IMG/VR virus record: IMGVR_UViG_3300030406_001057
Span: 2,189 to 50,441 of that record
Reading direction: 5' to 3' (one strand)
Length of the DNA: 48,253 nt
Origin: a virus
The number at the start of each line of letters is the position of its first letter. The first letter of the stretch is position 1. Of this stretch, positions 34,074 through 44,134 are shown piece after piece. Made by a program: the position numbers and the translations under genes. A model generated the notes under the pieces. It saw nothing but the letters and a program-made list of their open reading frames with translations, did not search any database and was not told the DNA's origin.

Positions 34074-36530
34074 ATGGCTATTACATTCCCATCGAATCCT
34101 TCACCAGGAACTACACACACCGCAGCAGGTATTACCTGGGAGTGGGACGGAACCTCTTGGGTATCTCTTGCTCCTACTGGTGGTGGAGGAGGTGGAGCGT
34201 CTGCTCTTGGTGACTTAACAGACGTAACATTATCTTCTTTAACAACTGATCAAGTTATAAGATATGATGGTACATCTGAATGGTTGAACGAATTAAATAA
34301 TGTTATCAATGTAACAACAAAGGCAAGTGATAATCTTCAACTTCCTTTAATTCTTGGATCTGCTGCTACTGGTAACGTAGAAACATTTGCAGACGATACT
34401 CTTACATATAATCCATCTACAGCAACCATTGGTGGTGCAAATGTTTCTGGTAGCTCTACTGGACTATCTGGTAATCCAAATGTATCAGTAAACAATTTAA
34501 CTGTAGGTGGTATTGCTAACTTTACTAATTCAACTGATGCAACTTTTACTGGAGGCATCACTACAGGTAATGGATCATCTGGATCTACTCAATGGAATGC
34601 AGCATACAACTGGGGAGACCATAGTACTCAAGGATATCTGGTTGCTGGTTCTTTAACTAATATTGGTATCAATACTTTTAGTGATGTTGATACACAAACA
34701 GCAGCACCAACAAACGGACAAGCACTGATCTGGGATTCTACTTCTGGTAAATGGGAACCAGGAAATGCTGCAGCTGCATCAGAAACTGATCCTGTATTTA
34801 CTGCTTCTCCTGCTGGAAGTATCACACTAGCAAAACTAGCAGAATGGGATGCTGCATATGGATGGGGTGATCATGGTGCTGCTGGATATTTAACTTCACT
34901 TGCATTACCTAATCTAACTGACGTAACGATATCGAGTTTGGTTACAGGTGATCTGATTAAGTACAATGCAGCTACATCAAAGTGGGAAAATTTTACTCCA
35001 GCATATCTAACTGCTGAATCTGATACTCTTGATACTATTACAGGTAGAGGTGGTACTACATCTAATAACTTATCTGTTGGTGACCTCACAGTTACAGGTA
35101 ATTTACTTGTACAAGGAACGACAACTAACACCAACGTAAATACTCTTAGCGTAACTAACAATGAGATTATTATTAATGATGGTACAACAGGAGCACCATC
35201 ACAAAATGGATCAATCAGAATTGATAGAGGTACGTCAACTGATACAACATTACGTTGGAATGAATCTACTGATAAGTGGGAGTGGACAAACGATGGAACT
35301 ACTTACTACAACTTAAATAATTATACTCTTTCTGTAGGAACTACCTTAGCAAGTAACGAAGCTACAGTTACTCTTACCGCTACAGACGGCACAACATCTA
35401 GTTATCAGATTCTTGCTCTAGGTGGTACATCATTAACACATGAACCTGCTAACAATAGAATTACTTTTAATAGTGTTCAACCAGTAAATGCTGATTGGAC
35501 TGCGACCACTGGTCTATCACAAATTCTTAATAAACCTGCTAGTTTCTATACACTACCTCAAGCATCTACAACAGTCTTAGGAGGAGTCAGAATAGATGGA
35601 ACTAGTATTACTATGGCGTCTAATGGACAGATTAGTGCTGCTCCTAGTGGATATACATTACCTGTTGCAACTAATGGAACTTTAGGTGGTGTAATGGTTG
35701 GAGCTGGTCTTGCGATCACTTCTAGTGGTGTTCTTAGTACCACTGTTCAATCTATTCCTGTTGCTTCTGCTACTATATTAGGTGGTATTAAAATTGGTTC
35801 TGGACTAGCGATTGATAGTAGCACTGGGATTGCTAGTGTAGATTTACCAACTGCATCTTCTACTATTCTTGGAGGAGTTAAAGTTGGATCTGGATTAAGT
35901 ATTGATTCTTCTGGAGTTCTTAGCACTTCAGCATCTGCTATTTCTATTGCATCACCAACATCTCTTGGTGGTATTAAAAATGGTACTTCAATCAGTGTAG
36001 ATCAGACTACAGGAGTTACTAATATTGTTCCCGCCACATCTTCTCAGATAGGTGGTGTAATTATAGGATCTGGTCTTGCTATTACTGCTAATGGTGTTCT
36101 CTCTGCGACTGGTGGAGGAGGAGGTGGTGGAGGAGGTACTCCTCTTTCTAGCAGAACAACTGTAAGTGGAACTACAATTCTTATAGCACCTGGAACTTAT
36201 GATACTTTTGATATAAGTGGTGGGTTTAAAACATATGCATTGATCCAAGTTAACCTATCTGATGCGGCATGGTGTCGCATATATAGTAGTAGCCAAGCAA
36301 GAACTAACGACTTAAATAGGAACGTAGGTGAAGACCCTGCTCCTGGTTCTGGTGTAATTGCTGAAGTAATTACCACAGGTCAAAATCAAGAGCAAGTTAT
36401 AACACCATTTACTCTTGGTGGTAATACTGAATCACCAGTTAGCACCAACATTTATATCGCTGTAACAAATCTTTCTTCGCAGAACACAACAATCACTGCA
36501 ACTCTTACCATATTGCAACTGGAGGCGTAA
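34074..36530 (+). CDS. tail-fibre-like protein with LGGI/LGGV repeats
   Basis: An 818-residue fibre or virion protein. The start ITFPSNPSPGTTHTAAGITWEWDGTSW is typical of cyanophage fibres. It shares YNWGDHSTQGYL, DTITGRGGTTSNNLSVGDL and the VQGTTTNTNVN / RGTSTDTTLRWNES module with the gene at 29013. Residues about 490-680 are a run of roughly six repeats of the type ATILGGIKIGSGLAIDSSTG, likely a triple-stranded beta-helix shaft. A polyglycine hinge (GGGGGGGGG) precedes a C-terminal beta domain of about 135 residues. No collar tip is seen. Confidence 0.85.
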   Translation: MAITFPSNPSPGTTHTAAGITWEWDGTSWVSLAPTGGGGGGASALGDLTDVTLSSLTTDQVIRYDGTSEWLNELNNVINVTTKASDNLQLPLILGSAATGNVETFADDTLTYNPSTATIGGANVSGSSTGLSGNPNVSVNNLTVGGIANFTNSTDATFTGGITTGNGSSGSTQWNAAYNWGDHSTQGYLVAGSLTNIGINTFSDVDTQTAAPTNGQALIWDSTSGKWEPGNAAAASETDPVFTASPAGSITLAKLAEWDAAYGWGDHGAAGYLTSLALPNLTDVTISSLVTGDLIKYNAATSKWENFTPAYLTAESDTLDTITGRGGTTSNNLSVGDLTVTGNLLVQGTTTNTNVNTLSVTNNEIIINDGTTGAPSQNGSIRIDRGTSTDTTLRWNESTDKWEWTNDGTTYYNLNNYTLSVGTTLASNEATVTLTATDGTTSSYQILALGGTSLTHEPANNRITFNSVQPVNADWTATTGLSQILNKPASFYTLPQASTTVLGGVRIDGTSITMASNGQISAAPSGYTLPVATNGTLGGVMVGAGLAITSSGVLSTTVQSIPVASATILGGIKIGSGLAIDSSTGIASVDLPTASSTILGGVKVGSGLSIDSSGVLSTSASAISIASPTSLGGIKNGTSISVDQTTGVTNIVPATSSQIGGVIIGSGLAITANGVLSATGGGGGGGGGTPLSSRTTVSGTTILIAPGTYDTFDISGGFKTYALIQVNLSDAAWCRIYSSSQARTNDLNRNVGEDPAPGSGVIAEVITTGQNQEQVITPFTLGGNTESPVSTNIYIAVTNLSSQNTTITATLTILQLEA

Positions 36531-36536
36531 TAGAAC

Positions 36537-38657
36537 ATGGCTGTAACCGTAAACACACATAGTAAACCAATTGGGTGGTCAAGAAGTGATGTTATAGACC
36601 AACTAGAAGAAGCACATACCACAGTCGGAGCACACATGGGTCCTGTTACTGGGTTGGTTGCTGGTGTTAAATCTTGGACTTTTGGTGGAGTAAATACTCA
36701 GCGTTCATCTTATACCGAATGGGATTATTATTATGATGTTGAACCAACACAATGGACAGGATCAGGAACTGGTGCTACTTTTGAAGTAGGTGTTTATGCT
36801 GGAACAGTACGCTATGTTAAAGTTAATCGTCAGGGTTATGGATATGCAAATGGAGATGTTCTAACTTTAAATGATTTAGATTTTGGTGGTAATGGTTCTA
36901 ATGGTGTACAAGATATTAATGTAACTGTTTACGTTGAAGGATATGCTGATCTTGGTACTACTTACGAGTTGGGGTATGACTCTAACCAAGATCTGAGTGG
37001 TGTTGATGCTAATGGGGCAATCAACGCTACAAATATTTCCGTCGCAGCAAACATTACTATCGCCGAGGGTGATACTCTTATATTAAAAGGGATGAGCGGG
37101 TTTTCTGCCTACACATACATTTTTTGGTATGATCCTAGTACTGATACTTCTTTAGGAAACACTCTCGACACTGGAGCTCTTAGTAATGATTGGACTGGTA
37201 GTTATTGGAATGTGAAACCTGAAAATGTTGTTAATCAAGGTGCACGTCAGTACAGTAGTCAAAATGATAATTGGTATTTAAAATGGAAACCTGCTCCTGG
37301 ACAGGCAGGTACATATTATATAAGATCAACTGGACTTGGTTGTGTACACACAATTACTGTAGTTGCTGCTAATTCTTCTAATGTAGTTGTTAAAACTTAC
37401 GGTGCAACAAACGCATTTTTTGATAAACAAAATAGACAAAGTGGATTGTCACCTTGGGGTGTATGTAGGAGAGAAGTTGAGTCAAATAAAAAATATGGAA
37501 TTACATATCAAGCATATCAATTTAAACAGGATACTGATGGTAGAACGGAACTGAGTATTGCTACGGGAAGTTCATATCGTCCAAAAACGTCAACGCTTCC
37601 TAGTAACTATACTATCTTAAGTAATTCACGTACTGCACATGGTAGAGGTTATGATTATGCTAATGATTTAGCAGTTACAAGTGATGATCTAGCGTATGAT
37701 ATGTACGATCGTCGTTTTAAAGGAACTCCTGGATGGGATATACCTTATGGTCCTAATGGTGATATATGTTTAAACGATTCTGAATCTGTAAATAGTCCAG
37801 TCATTAACTATGGTTCAATGCGTTACGATGATCATGGAATGAGGATCGCAGATTACAATGCATATAACAGCTACTCACTTGATTTAATTACTTATCAGTC
37901 TGGAATAGATCCAAACTTTGTTGTTTACTCTTTCAAGCAACCTAACTTATCATCAACCATCTTGAGAGATAATAGTTTCATGACTTGGTTTGTTCATGAC
38001 TATACAAGTCCTGGATTATTTGATTATAATGATTTGTGGTTGGGTGGTGTTACTCTTATTGCAGCAGCAAATGACGGAACTACTGATATTGATTATCCCT
38101 ACATCAGGTTTAGAAGTTTTATGGCTGGCCAGCATTATGTAACCACTGATCAATATTTAAGTAAGAGATCTGCTGAGTGTGGATTTATACCTTACAAATC
38201 CTTAAGTCTTAATGGTAATGCAGAGGGGCAACCATATTTTGATACCATATATGGATGCGGATCATTGACTACTAAAGAAGGAAGCAATGATTATGTTAGC
38301 CTCTACTACAGAACTAATCAACTTCATACTAATAGAGGTATTGGTGGTGATAATGCGATAAAATCTAGCTCAAGTCCACAAGGTAGTCTTGCTTATGCAG
38401 CACAACAGTTACCAGATAGCACTAACTTTAACGCAGTTATCAAAGGTCTTCCTTTAAGTGTAAAGATAGCTCCAGTACCATACTATCTACCTAATGATTT
38501 TGCGATGATTGACTTTGATGTTTCTACTCCACAAGCAAACATCCAACAAGGTGATACTATTACTGTTAGTGGAACAGAAGTTTATACTATAATTACAGGA
38601 TCTTATAATCAGACTGGTAGAACTAGAGGAATTCTATTCTGTGCTAGAACAACCTGA
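36537..38657 (+). CDS. virion structural protein, hypothetical
   Basis: A 706-residue protein rich in Tyr, Asn and Gly, with none of the fibre repeats. The N-terminus has SKPIGWSRSDVIDQLEEAHTTVGAH, followed by a GTGATFEVGVYAGTVRYVKV / RQGYGYANGDVLTL domain that is widespread in cyanophage structural proteins. The rest contains unusual aromatic segments (YDMYDRRFKGTPGWDIPYGP) and no catalytic motif that I can name. It is directly upstream of the subtilase, 12 bases apart, so it may be its partner or substrate. Confidence 0.75.
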   Translation: MAVTVNTHSKPIGWSRSDVIDQLEEAHTTVGAHMGPVTGLVAGVKSWTFGGVNTQRSSYTEWDYYYDVEPTQWTGSGTGATFEVGVYAGTVRYVKVNRQGYGYANGDVLTLNDLDFGGNGSNGVQDINVTVYVEGYADLGTTYELGYDSNQDLSGVDANGAINATNISVAANITIAEGDTLILKGMSGFSAYTYIFWYDPSTDTSLGNTLDTGALSNDWTGSYWNVKPENVVNQGARQYSSQNDNWYLKWKPAPGQAGTYYIRSTGLGCVHTITVVAANSSNVVVKTYGATNAFFDKQNRQSGLSPWGVCRREVESNKKYGITYQAYQFKQDTDGRTELSIATGSSYRPKTSTLPSNYTILSNSRTAHGRGYDYANDLAVTSDDLAYDMYDRRFKGTPGWDIPYGPNGDICLNDSESVNSPVINYGSMRYDDHGMRIADYNAYNSYSLDLITYQSGIDPNFVVYSFKQPNLSSTILRDNSFMTWFVHDYTSPGLFDYNDLWLGGVTLIAAANDGTTDIDYPYIRFRSFMAGQHYVTTDQYLSKRSAECGFIPYKSLSLNGNAEGQPYFDTIYGCGSLTTKEGSNDYVSLYYRTNQLHTNRGIGGDNAIKSSSSPQGSLAYAAQQLPDSTNFNAVIKGLPLSVKIAPVPYYLPNDFAMIDFDVSTPQANIQQGDTITVSGTEVYTIITGSYNQTGRTRGILFCARTT

Positions 38658-38668
38658 TCGGGGGTACG

Positions 38669-41600
38669 ATGAAAAGGTTAATAGTAAAAGCGTGTGGTAA
38701 TTCTCCTCTCGAGGATATTCGTGCTTCTATTGAAGCGAGACTTCCTTATGCTCAGTTTCATGAGAGTCTTAGAAGTTTTCGTATATTAATTTTTGAAATT
38801 CCTGATGAAAATATTGACCAAGTAAAAGGTGATGTTAATGATTGTGGTCATAAATGTTCTTGGGATAAAACTGTAGAGTTAGATCCTGTAGAAGAAGAAG
38901 TTATTATAGAAGATATAGAAACAGAAATTAGTTCAGAAGCAAGTCAAGATACAACGTGGGCTACATCTGCTGGTGGTGCATATAGATGGATACGTGTTGT
39001 TCAGTGGAATGGAAACCCTGTATTTGAGTACTCATTTGATCAGTCCACTTGGTACAAACCAGGAATTGCTGTTACTGGTGGAGCAGGATACACACATTAT
39101 TTTAAACAAACAGACTCATCAAACACTGGTTACCCACTTAGATTTTCTACAACTCCTGATGGTATATGGAATGGTGGTGTAGAATACACAGGCGGTAATT
39201 TTAACGCTGGTAATTATGCACCTGGTAGTAGTAGTCACCAGTCAAATTTTAGTTGGCAAGGTCCACCTACTCATAGTACTTACCATGTACCTGTTTTATA
39301 TCCTTATTGTCCTACTCAACCTAGGATGTGGAGGACTAATGAATCTCCAACAAGATACGGTAGTTTTCACTATGCTAAAAATGCATGGCATTTAGATATT
39401 ATTTCAAAGAAAAATAGATCAGCACTTAATAATCAATTTACTTACACTCACACAGGTGATGGTGTTGATCTTTATATTATTGATACTGGAGTTCGTGGTG
39501 CGAGTAGACCTACTGGTTCAACAGCAGCACTACATCCTGAGTTATATGATCCAAATAATAGAAACTTAACTACTATAGTCCCAGATCAAGGTTTATATAG
39601 AGTGATGGAACTACCTCATTTTAGTGGTCTTGGTGGTACTAATGAGGATGATCATGGACATGGAACTAACTGTGCAATTCTAGCTTCTGGATGGAGATAT
39701 GGAGTTGCTAAAGATGTGAGAATCTACGCACTCAAAGTATTTGGTTCTAATAATACTGGTTCATTATCTGATATCGCTTCAGCATATCAAGCAGTTATAG
39801 ATCATAATGATTCTAGTAGTGCTTACTACAAAGGTAACAATAGACCAGCAATTATTAATGCTTCTTTAGGTGTTAATACTCCTAGTGGAAGTTATCCTAT
39901 TATTGAATTAAATGATGTAGGTACAGACTATCCATATAATGAACAAGAAATTTTGGATGAGATTGAGAGCACTGTTTGTAGGTCACATAATATTATTATT
40001 TGTCGCTCTGCTGGTAATGGATTTACTTCTGCAAGTGATACTTTCTTAGGTCCTCTACAAGCAAAGTTTCAAGCAGGAAAAAGGACTGGAGGACCAAGAG
40101 ATTTAAGATTTAATAACGTTGACTATGATCAACCTAAGATTGTTGTTGGTGCTACTCAATACAATGATAGATTTGCAGACTTTTCTAACTATGGAAACTC
40201 TGTAGACGTCTGTGCTCCAGGACAACTACTTGCAGTTCCTGATTATGAATGGAGTGCTAATACTGGTTATGGAAGTGGTAGTAGCACCTATGATTATATT
40301 CAAGGAACTTCTTATTCTACGCCGATTGTTGCTGGTATCATAGCAACGTGGCTTGAGTATAATAATTATGATCTGACTACAAGTAATCTACCACAAAAAG
40401 CAAAAGACTGGATTCGTGCTGCTAACCCAGGACATAGAACAAGTGCTGGAAGTATTGATTATCCTATTAATGGAATGGATGAAAGAGAATTAATTTCCAA
40501 TCCATTTTCATCTACTAATGGATCTTCTCAGATTGTAGTTAAATTTAACCCTGCAGACAGCGCACATTTTTTAGGTAATGTAGGTAAGAAAGTACAGATC
40601 AGAACACCTCTTCCTCCAGAACCAGCAACACTTGTAGGTAATATTAATTTAACTTCAGCACTTATGCAGTGGTATGGAATTGTTGGTGAAGATTCTCTCA
40701 ACAATAGTGTAACAGTTGACCTTGGTAGTAGTAATGTATTTACATCTACCAACGTTGATGTTGGTGGTAATGGACCATTTTCTATGGGTATCATCACTGG
40801 TACACATCAAGAAACTGATGGTCCTCATTTTGGAAGTGTATCTCTAGAGACTAGAACTGATACACAAGAAAGTAATAATACTGGTACAAGTGTTTCTACT
40901 GGTCTTCCTGTTGATGCTGGGTACTTTGATCCTATAGCTAAAACTTTTACTCCTTCTGATTATAGGGGTGCTATCTTCCCATTTGTTGAGAAAACATTTA
41001 CATGGGCACAAGCACAAGGAACTCTTAGTCAAAGTCCGATTGCAAATGGATCTGTTATGAACATTAATCTAGGATACTCAAGTGCTGTTACATCTGGTGG
41101 AGAGACAGTTGATACAGGACCATGGACAATTAGTGGCGATAGTTTAATTTCTACTAATATAACATTCAATACATCCACAGGGTATCTCCAATCATCTGCT
41201 ACTAATAGTTACTTTCAAGATACATCTTTTAATGTAACAGTAACAGACACATCTACAGGTAATGCACAAACATATAGTTTTACTCTCACGGCTAGTGGTG
41301 TTAATAACATAAGATCTTTTACAGGTAGTTCTCCAGCAGTTCCAGGAAACTTTAAGTTTAGTAATCAATGTGCTAGTGAACTGGATAAGTATTGGAAAAT
41401 GACTCCTGCTATTGATGCTAACTGGACTCTTGCTTTCCAGTGGACTAGTCAGCATACCAGTGATGCTACTATGATCAATGGAACTCAACGTTATGGTAAT
41501 TTTGCTTATACCTTTAGTCCTGCTTCAGCACAACATGATGATACAAGCAAACGTTTTGTTTATACTTCTCAAAACCAAGTACCAGCACAGTGGACAGATC

Positions 41601-42037
41601 AAACACCACCTCCTACACTCAATTACACCATGTCTCTGACTAGTGCAGATATGCGTGATCAATCAGTCAATAAAAAGTTCTTCCCAATATTGCCTCCATA
41701 TCCTATATGGACTAAGGGATCTCGTCCAGGATCTATGAACTATACACAGACAAATCTTGATCCAGTTGTTTACATTTCTCCTGGTAGACCATTTGCTTTA
41801 CTTGATAACGGTCAAATATTTCCTAGATTTTTTGATGAGGTCGATGAAGAAACAGTACCAGCACAAACAGCATCAGGAACAGGTCTTGCAGAGATAGATC
41901 ACTATGACTTTTTGAATAACAATGCGATAACAGATTCATGTTACCTTAATACCAGTAGAGAATTTGTAAAAGACAAGAGACCTAGGACTGGATTACTATA
42001 CCCTAGAGGTAATACATATAGACCTGATCAAAACTAG
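38669..42037 (+). CDS. virion-associated subtilisin-like serine protease (S8)
   Basis: An 1122-residue multidomain protein. Residues 1-75 resemble an I9 inhibitor propeptide (FRILIFEIPDENIDQV). Residues about 110-235 resemble the cupredoxin of the 29013 fibre but with Tyr155 and Gln217 in place of the His ligands; Cys214 and Met220 remain. Residues about 260-580 are a subtilase: LYIIDTGV (Asp272), DDHGHGTNCA (His331), CRSAGNG (oxyanion Asn) and GTSYSTPIVAG (Ser548). The C-terminal 500 residues are beta-rich and fibre-like. Probably cleaves a virion or host-surface protein. No signal peptide is seen, so virion assembly is the likely route. Confidence 0.9.
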   Translation: MKRLIVKACGNSPLEDIRASIEARLPYAQFHESLRSFRILIFEIPDENIDQVKGDVNDCGHKCSWDKTVELDPVEEEVIIEDIETEISSEASQDTTWATSAGGAYRWIRVVQWNGNPVFEYSFDQSTWYKPGIAVTGGAGYTHYFKQTDSSNTGYPLRFSTTPDGIWNGGVEYTGGNFNAGNYAPGSSSHQSNFSWQGPPTHSTYHVPVLYPYCPTQPRMWRTNESPTRYGSFHYAKNAWHLDIISKKNRSALNNQFTYTHTGDGVDLYIIDTGVRGASRPTGSTAALHPELYDPNNRNLTTIVPDQGLYRVMELPHFSGLGGTNEDDHGHGTNCAILASGWRYGVAKDVRIYALKVFGSNNTGSLSDIASAYQAVIDHNDSSSAYYKGNNRPAIINASLGVNTPSGSYPIIELNDVGTDYPYNEQEILDEIESTVCRSHNIIICRSAGNGFTSASDTFLGPLQAKFQAGKRTGGPRDLRFNNVDYDQPKIVVGATQYNDRFADFSNYGNSVDVCAPGQLLAVPDYEWSANTGYGSGSSTYDYIQGTSYSTPIVAGIIATWLEYNNYDLTTSNLPQKAKDWIRAANPGHRTSAGSIDYPINGMDERELISNPFSSTNGSSQIVVKFNPADSAHFLGNVGKKVQIRTPLPPEPATLVGNINLTSALMQWYGIVGEDSLNNSVTVDLGSSNVFTSTNVDVGGNGPFSMGIITGTHQETDGPHFGSVSLETRTDTQESNNTGTSVSTGLPVDAGYFDPIAKTFTPSDYRGAIFPFVEKTFTWAQAQGTLSQSPIANGSVMNINLGYSSAVTSGGETVDTGPWTISGDSLISTNITFNTSTGYLQSSATNSYFQDTSFNVTVTDTSTGNAQTYSFTLTASGVNNIRSFTGSSPAVPGNFKFSNQCASELDKYWKMTPAIDANWTLAFQWTSQHTSDATMINGTQRYGNFAYTFSPASAQHDDTSKRFVYTSQNQVPAQWTDQTPPPTLNYTMSLTSADMRDQSVNKKFFPILPPYPIWTKGSRPGSMNYTQTNLDPVVYISPGRPFALLDNGQIFPRFFDEVDEETVPAQTASGTGLAEIDHYDFLNNNAITDSCYLNTSREFVKDKRPRTGLLYPRGNTYRPDQN

Positions 42038-42045
42038 TATAAATA
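42038..42045 (+). promoter_or_regulatory. late promoter TATAAATA
   Basis: Perfect late consensus directly after the subtilase stop and 21 bases before the ATG at 42067. Confidence 0.8.
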
Positions 42046-42066
42046 GAATAGCAAATAATAAACATT

Positions 42067-42471
42067 ATGGCAGATACAAAGAAAGTCGAGGAGAAACCGA
42101 AAGGTATCCTTGGTAAGATTAAAGAAGCTGCAGATGATAAAGAGGAACAACTAGCATACCTAGCGACTCTTATAAGAGTGATCGTTCTCGTGTGGTCAGC
42201 AGGAATTTTAACTTTAAACTACGTTAAAATACCTGGATATGATGCAGGAGAGAAGATTGATCCAACTTTCATAGCTTCGGTCTTCACAGGAACGCTAGCT
42301 ACTTTTGGCGTCCAAACGGGAGGTAAGAAAAAGAATGGTGCTGGTGGTGGAGATGCAAACATATCTAAAAAAGATATGGAGTTTCTTATTGCTAAGGCAT
42401 CTGAAACTGCACCCGCTCAAACTATCAGGATTGAATCTGCTCCTGTAAAAATTGTCCCAAACGATAAGTAA
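42067..42471 (+). CDS. membrane protein, possible holin-like
   Basis: One hundred and thirty-four residues. A Lys-rich N-terminus is followed by two hydrophobic segments, YLATLIRVIVLVWSAGILTLNYV (about 36-58) and TFIASVFTGTLATFGVQTG (about 74-92), a KKKNG turn and a polar C-terminal tail. Two membrane helices with charged ends fit a small holin, but many cyanophages carry this protein without proven function. It heads a late-promoter cassette of four membrane-linked proteins. Confidence 0.72.
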   Translation: MADTKKVEEKPKGILGKIKEAADDKEEQLAYLATLIRVIVLVWSAGILTLNYVKIPGYDAGEKIDPTFIASVFTGTLATFGVQTGGKKKNGAGGGDANISKKDMEFLIAKASETAPAQTIRIESAPVKIVPNDK

Positions 42472-42476
42472 ACATC

Positions 42477-42698
42477 ATGCAAAAAATTATTAACGGAATC
42501 GCTATTTTCTCAGGTGCAGTAGCACTTGGTGTAGTTGGTCTCGGTGGATATGTATTCATTAGAAAGGATGCAATCATTGAAGACGTTAAATCAAAAATTA
42601 CAGAGGCAGCACTAGGGTCAGTCACTGGTTCTCTACCAGACATACTTCCAAAAGCAACTGGTCCAGCACTTCCTTCTCCTTCTATTCCTCAGTTCTAG
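42477..42698 (+). CDS. small single-pass membrane protein
   Basis: Seventy-three residues. One N-terminal hydrophobic helix (GIAIFSGAVALGVVGLGGYVFI), a charged central helix (KDAIIEDVKSKITEAAL) and a Pro-rich end (LPKATGPALPSPSIPQF). The layout is that of an anchored periplasmic or cytoplasmic strut. It lies 5 bases after the previous stop. Confidence 0.7.
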   Translation: MQKIINGIAIFSGAVALGVVGLGGYVFIRKDAIIEDVKSKITEAALGSVTGSLPDILPKATGPALPSPSIPQF

Positions 42699-42707
42699 GA
42701 GGTCACC

Positions 42708-43319
42708 ATGCTTACTAATAAGTGGAAGTGGATATCATTCGGTGTGGTAGGCAGTCTATTCGCTGTCTCACATCTTGGTATGATAGGATATATCGCCACG
42801 AGAGATAAAGAAGCACCACTACCATCAGTTGATTTACCTGTAGGTCCTTACACATCATATAAAGTGAGTGTATCAGACGAAGGATATGCTATTTCATATA
42901 AAGCAAACGATCCTAAGACTGCATACATCACGAAAGATATTAAAGAGAAAGGTGGTTTCTTAGGACTTGCTACAGAAACAACTAAGGTTGCTGAAGAATA
43001 CTTTATGGATGGTCAGATCAACCAAGGTGGTGCAGTGTCTAATGCTAGGTCTTGGATAGATCAACCACCTGGTTTAACAGGTGCACAGGCACAAGCAATA
43101 ACTGATGCCCGAAAAAGCGAAGCCTGTATCGAAGCAATCGGATCCGCAAAAGGTACAGGAAGACTTGTGGGGACAAGTATTGGTGCTAGTGCTGCTCCTG
43201 CTCTTAGTGGTATCCCCTTTGTTGGTTGGGTTGCTGCTGGTTGGGTCGCTATGTTTGGCGGTAATCAGGGGGCAGAAATAGGTGGAGGTATGGCTGAGGA
43301 CTTGAATAAGAACTGTTAA
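42708..43319 (+). CDS. membrane-anchored hypothetical protein
   Basis: Two hundred and three residues behind a strong AGGAGG site. One N-terminal anchor (WISFGVVGSLFAVSHLGMIGYI) precedes a soluble domain (SYKVSVSDEGYAISYKAND) and a Gly/Ala-rich hydrophobic C-terminal region (GIPFVGWVAAGWVAMFGGNQGAE). The last part could be a second membrane segment, giving a hairpin topology. The family is frequent in cyanophages beside the previous two genes. Function unknown. Confidence 0.75.
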   Translation: MLTNKWKWISFGVVGSLFAVSHLGMIGYIATRDKEAPLPSVDLPVGPYTSYKVSVSDEGYAISYKANDPKTAYITKDIKEKGGFLGLATETTKVAEEYFMDGQINQGGAVSNARSWIDQPPGLTGAQAQAITDARKSEACIEAIGSAKGTGRLVGTSIGASAAPALSGIPFVGWVAAGWVAMFGGNQGAEIGGGMAEDLNKNC

Positions 43320-44134
43320 TGTCTATCCCAAAGATTCACATCAATGATTCCTATATTCGCGATTCTTATATAAAAGATGTAAGTATATTCAGTGCTGATA
43401 TACCAGACTTTTTACTTAGAACTCCAACTCAAGTTATTCCATATGCACCACCTGCTACAGTCATTATAGGTAACCCTATTATTGATATGCCTGGGTGCGT
43501 TGAAGCACATGAGTTTAGTGATAGGAATAATCAAATTATCAAAGACGATGAAGATAACGTCTTGGTATTTTGTGATGCAGAATATCCATCATATGATGCG
43601 ATGGACTATGAACCAGATCAGTTGCAGATGCAGATGGAGGCAACACCTCCACCTGTTGTTGAACCACCACCAGCACCAGAAGTGGATGCACCTGAGGTTC
43701 CACCAATAACTCCACCTGAAACTGAGTGTCCTGCACCTAATCAGCCGCGAGTGGGTGACTTAACACAGGATGGTAGTGAGAAAGTTGTAGGACATGAACT
43801 ACAAGGCACTACCTGTGTGGTATTGTATGAGGACACTACTGCTGCTGAGAAATATCTTCCCTCTACAAATCAGGTCAGCACTACAGCAGCGATAGCAGTG
43901 GTAGCAACAGCGGCAGCTGCTGCAACACCATTATTATTGAGAGTTATAAAACCAGTCATTAAAAAACTCACTACGACTGCACAAAGGAAGTTAGGTAAAG
44001 AACCACCTAAGTTAAGTCGTAATGAGATACAGTGTAATAGATATCGTGAGAAAAAAGGACTACCACCTTTCAAAATTCCTAAGAAAAGCATCGTCAATAG
44101 GTTTAAAGGTAGATATTTTAAAAAGAAAGATTAA
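43319..44134 (+). CDS. Pro-rich membrane protein, hypothetical
   Basis: Two hundred and seventy-one residues. The N-terminal half is soluble with Cys residues (IDMPGCVEAHEF). A Pro/Glu-rich linker follows (EATPPPVVEPPPAPEVDAPEVPP), the sort of stiff spacer that crosses the periplasm. Then come an Ala-rich hydrophobic helix (AAIAVVATAAAAATPLLLRVI, about 197-217) and a basic C-terminal tail. A role in spanning the envelope during entry or lysis is conceivable. It converges with the minus-strand block, the two stops overlapping by 4 bases without an obvious terminator. Confidence 0.75.
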   Translation: MSIPKIHINDSYIRDSYIKDVSIFSADIPDFLLRTPTQVIPYAPPATVIIGNPIIDMPGCVEAHEFSDRNNQIIKDDEDNVLVFCDAEYPSYDAMDYEPDQLQMQMEATPPPVVEPPPAPEVDAPEVPPITPPETECPAPNQPRVGDLTQDGSEKVVGHELQGTTCVVLYEDTTAAEKYLPSTNQVSTTAAIAVVATAAAAATPLLLRVIKPVIKKLTTTAQRKLGKEPPKLSRNEIQCNRYREKKGLPPFKIPKKSIVNRFKGRYFKKKD

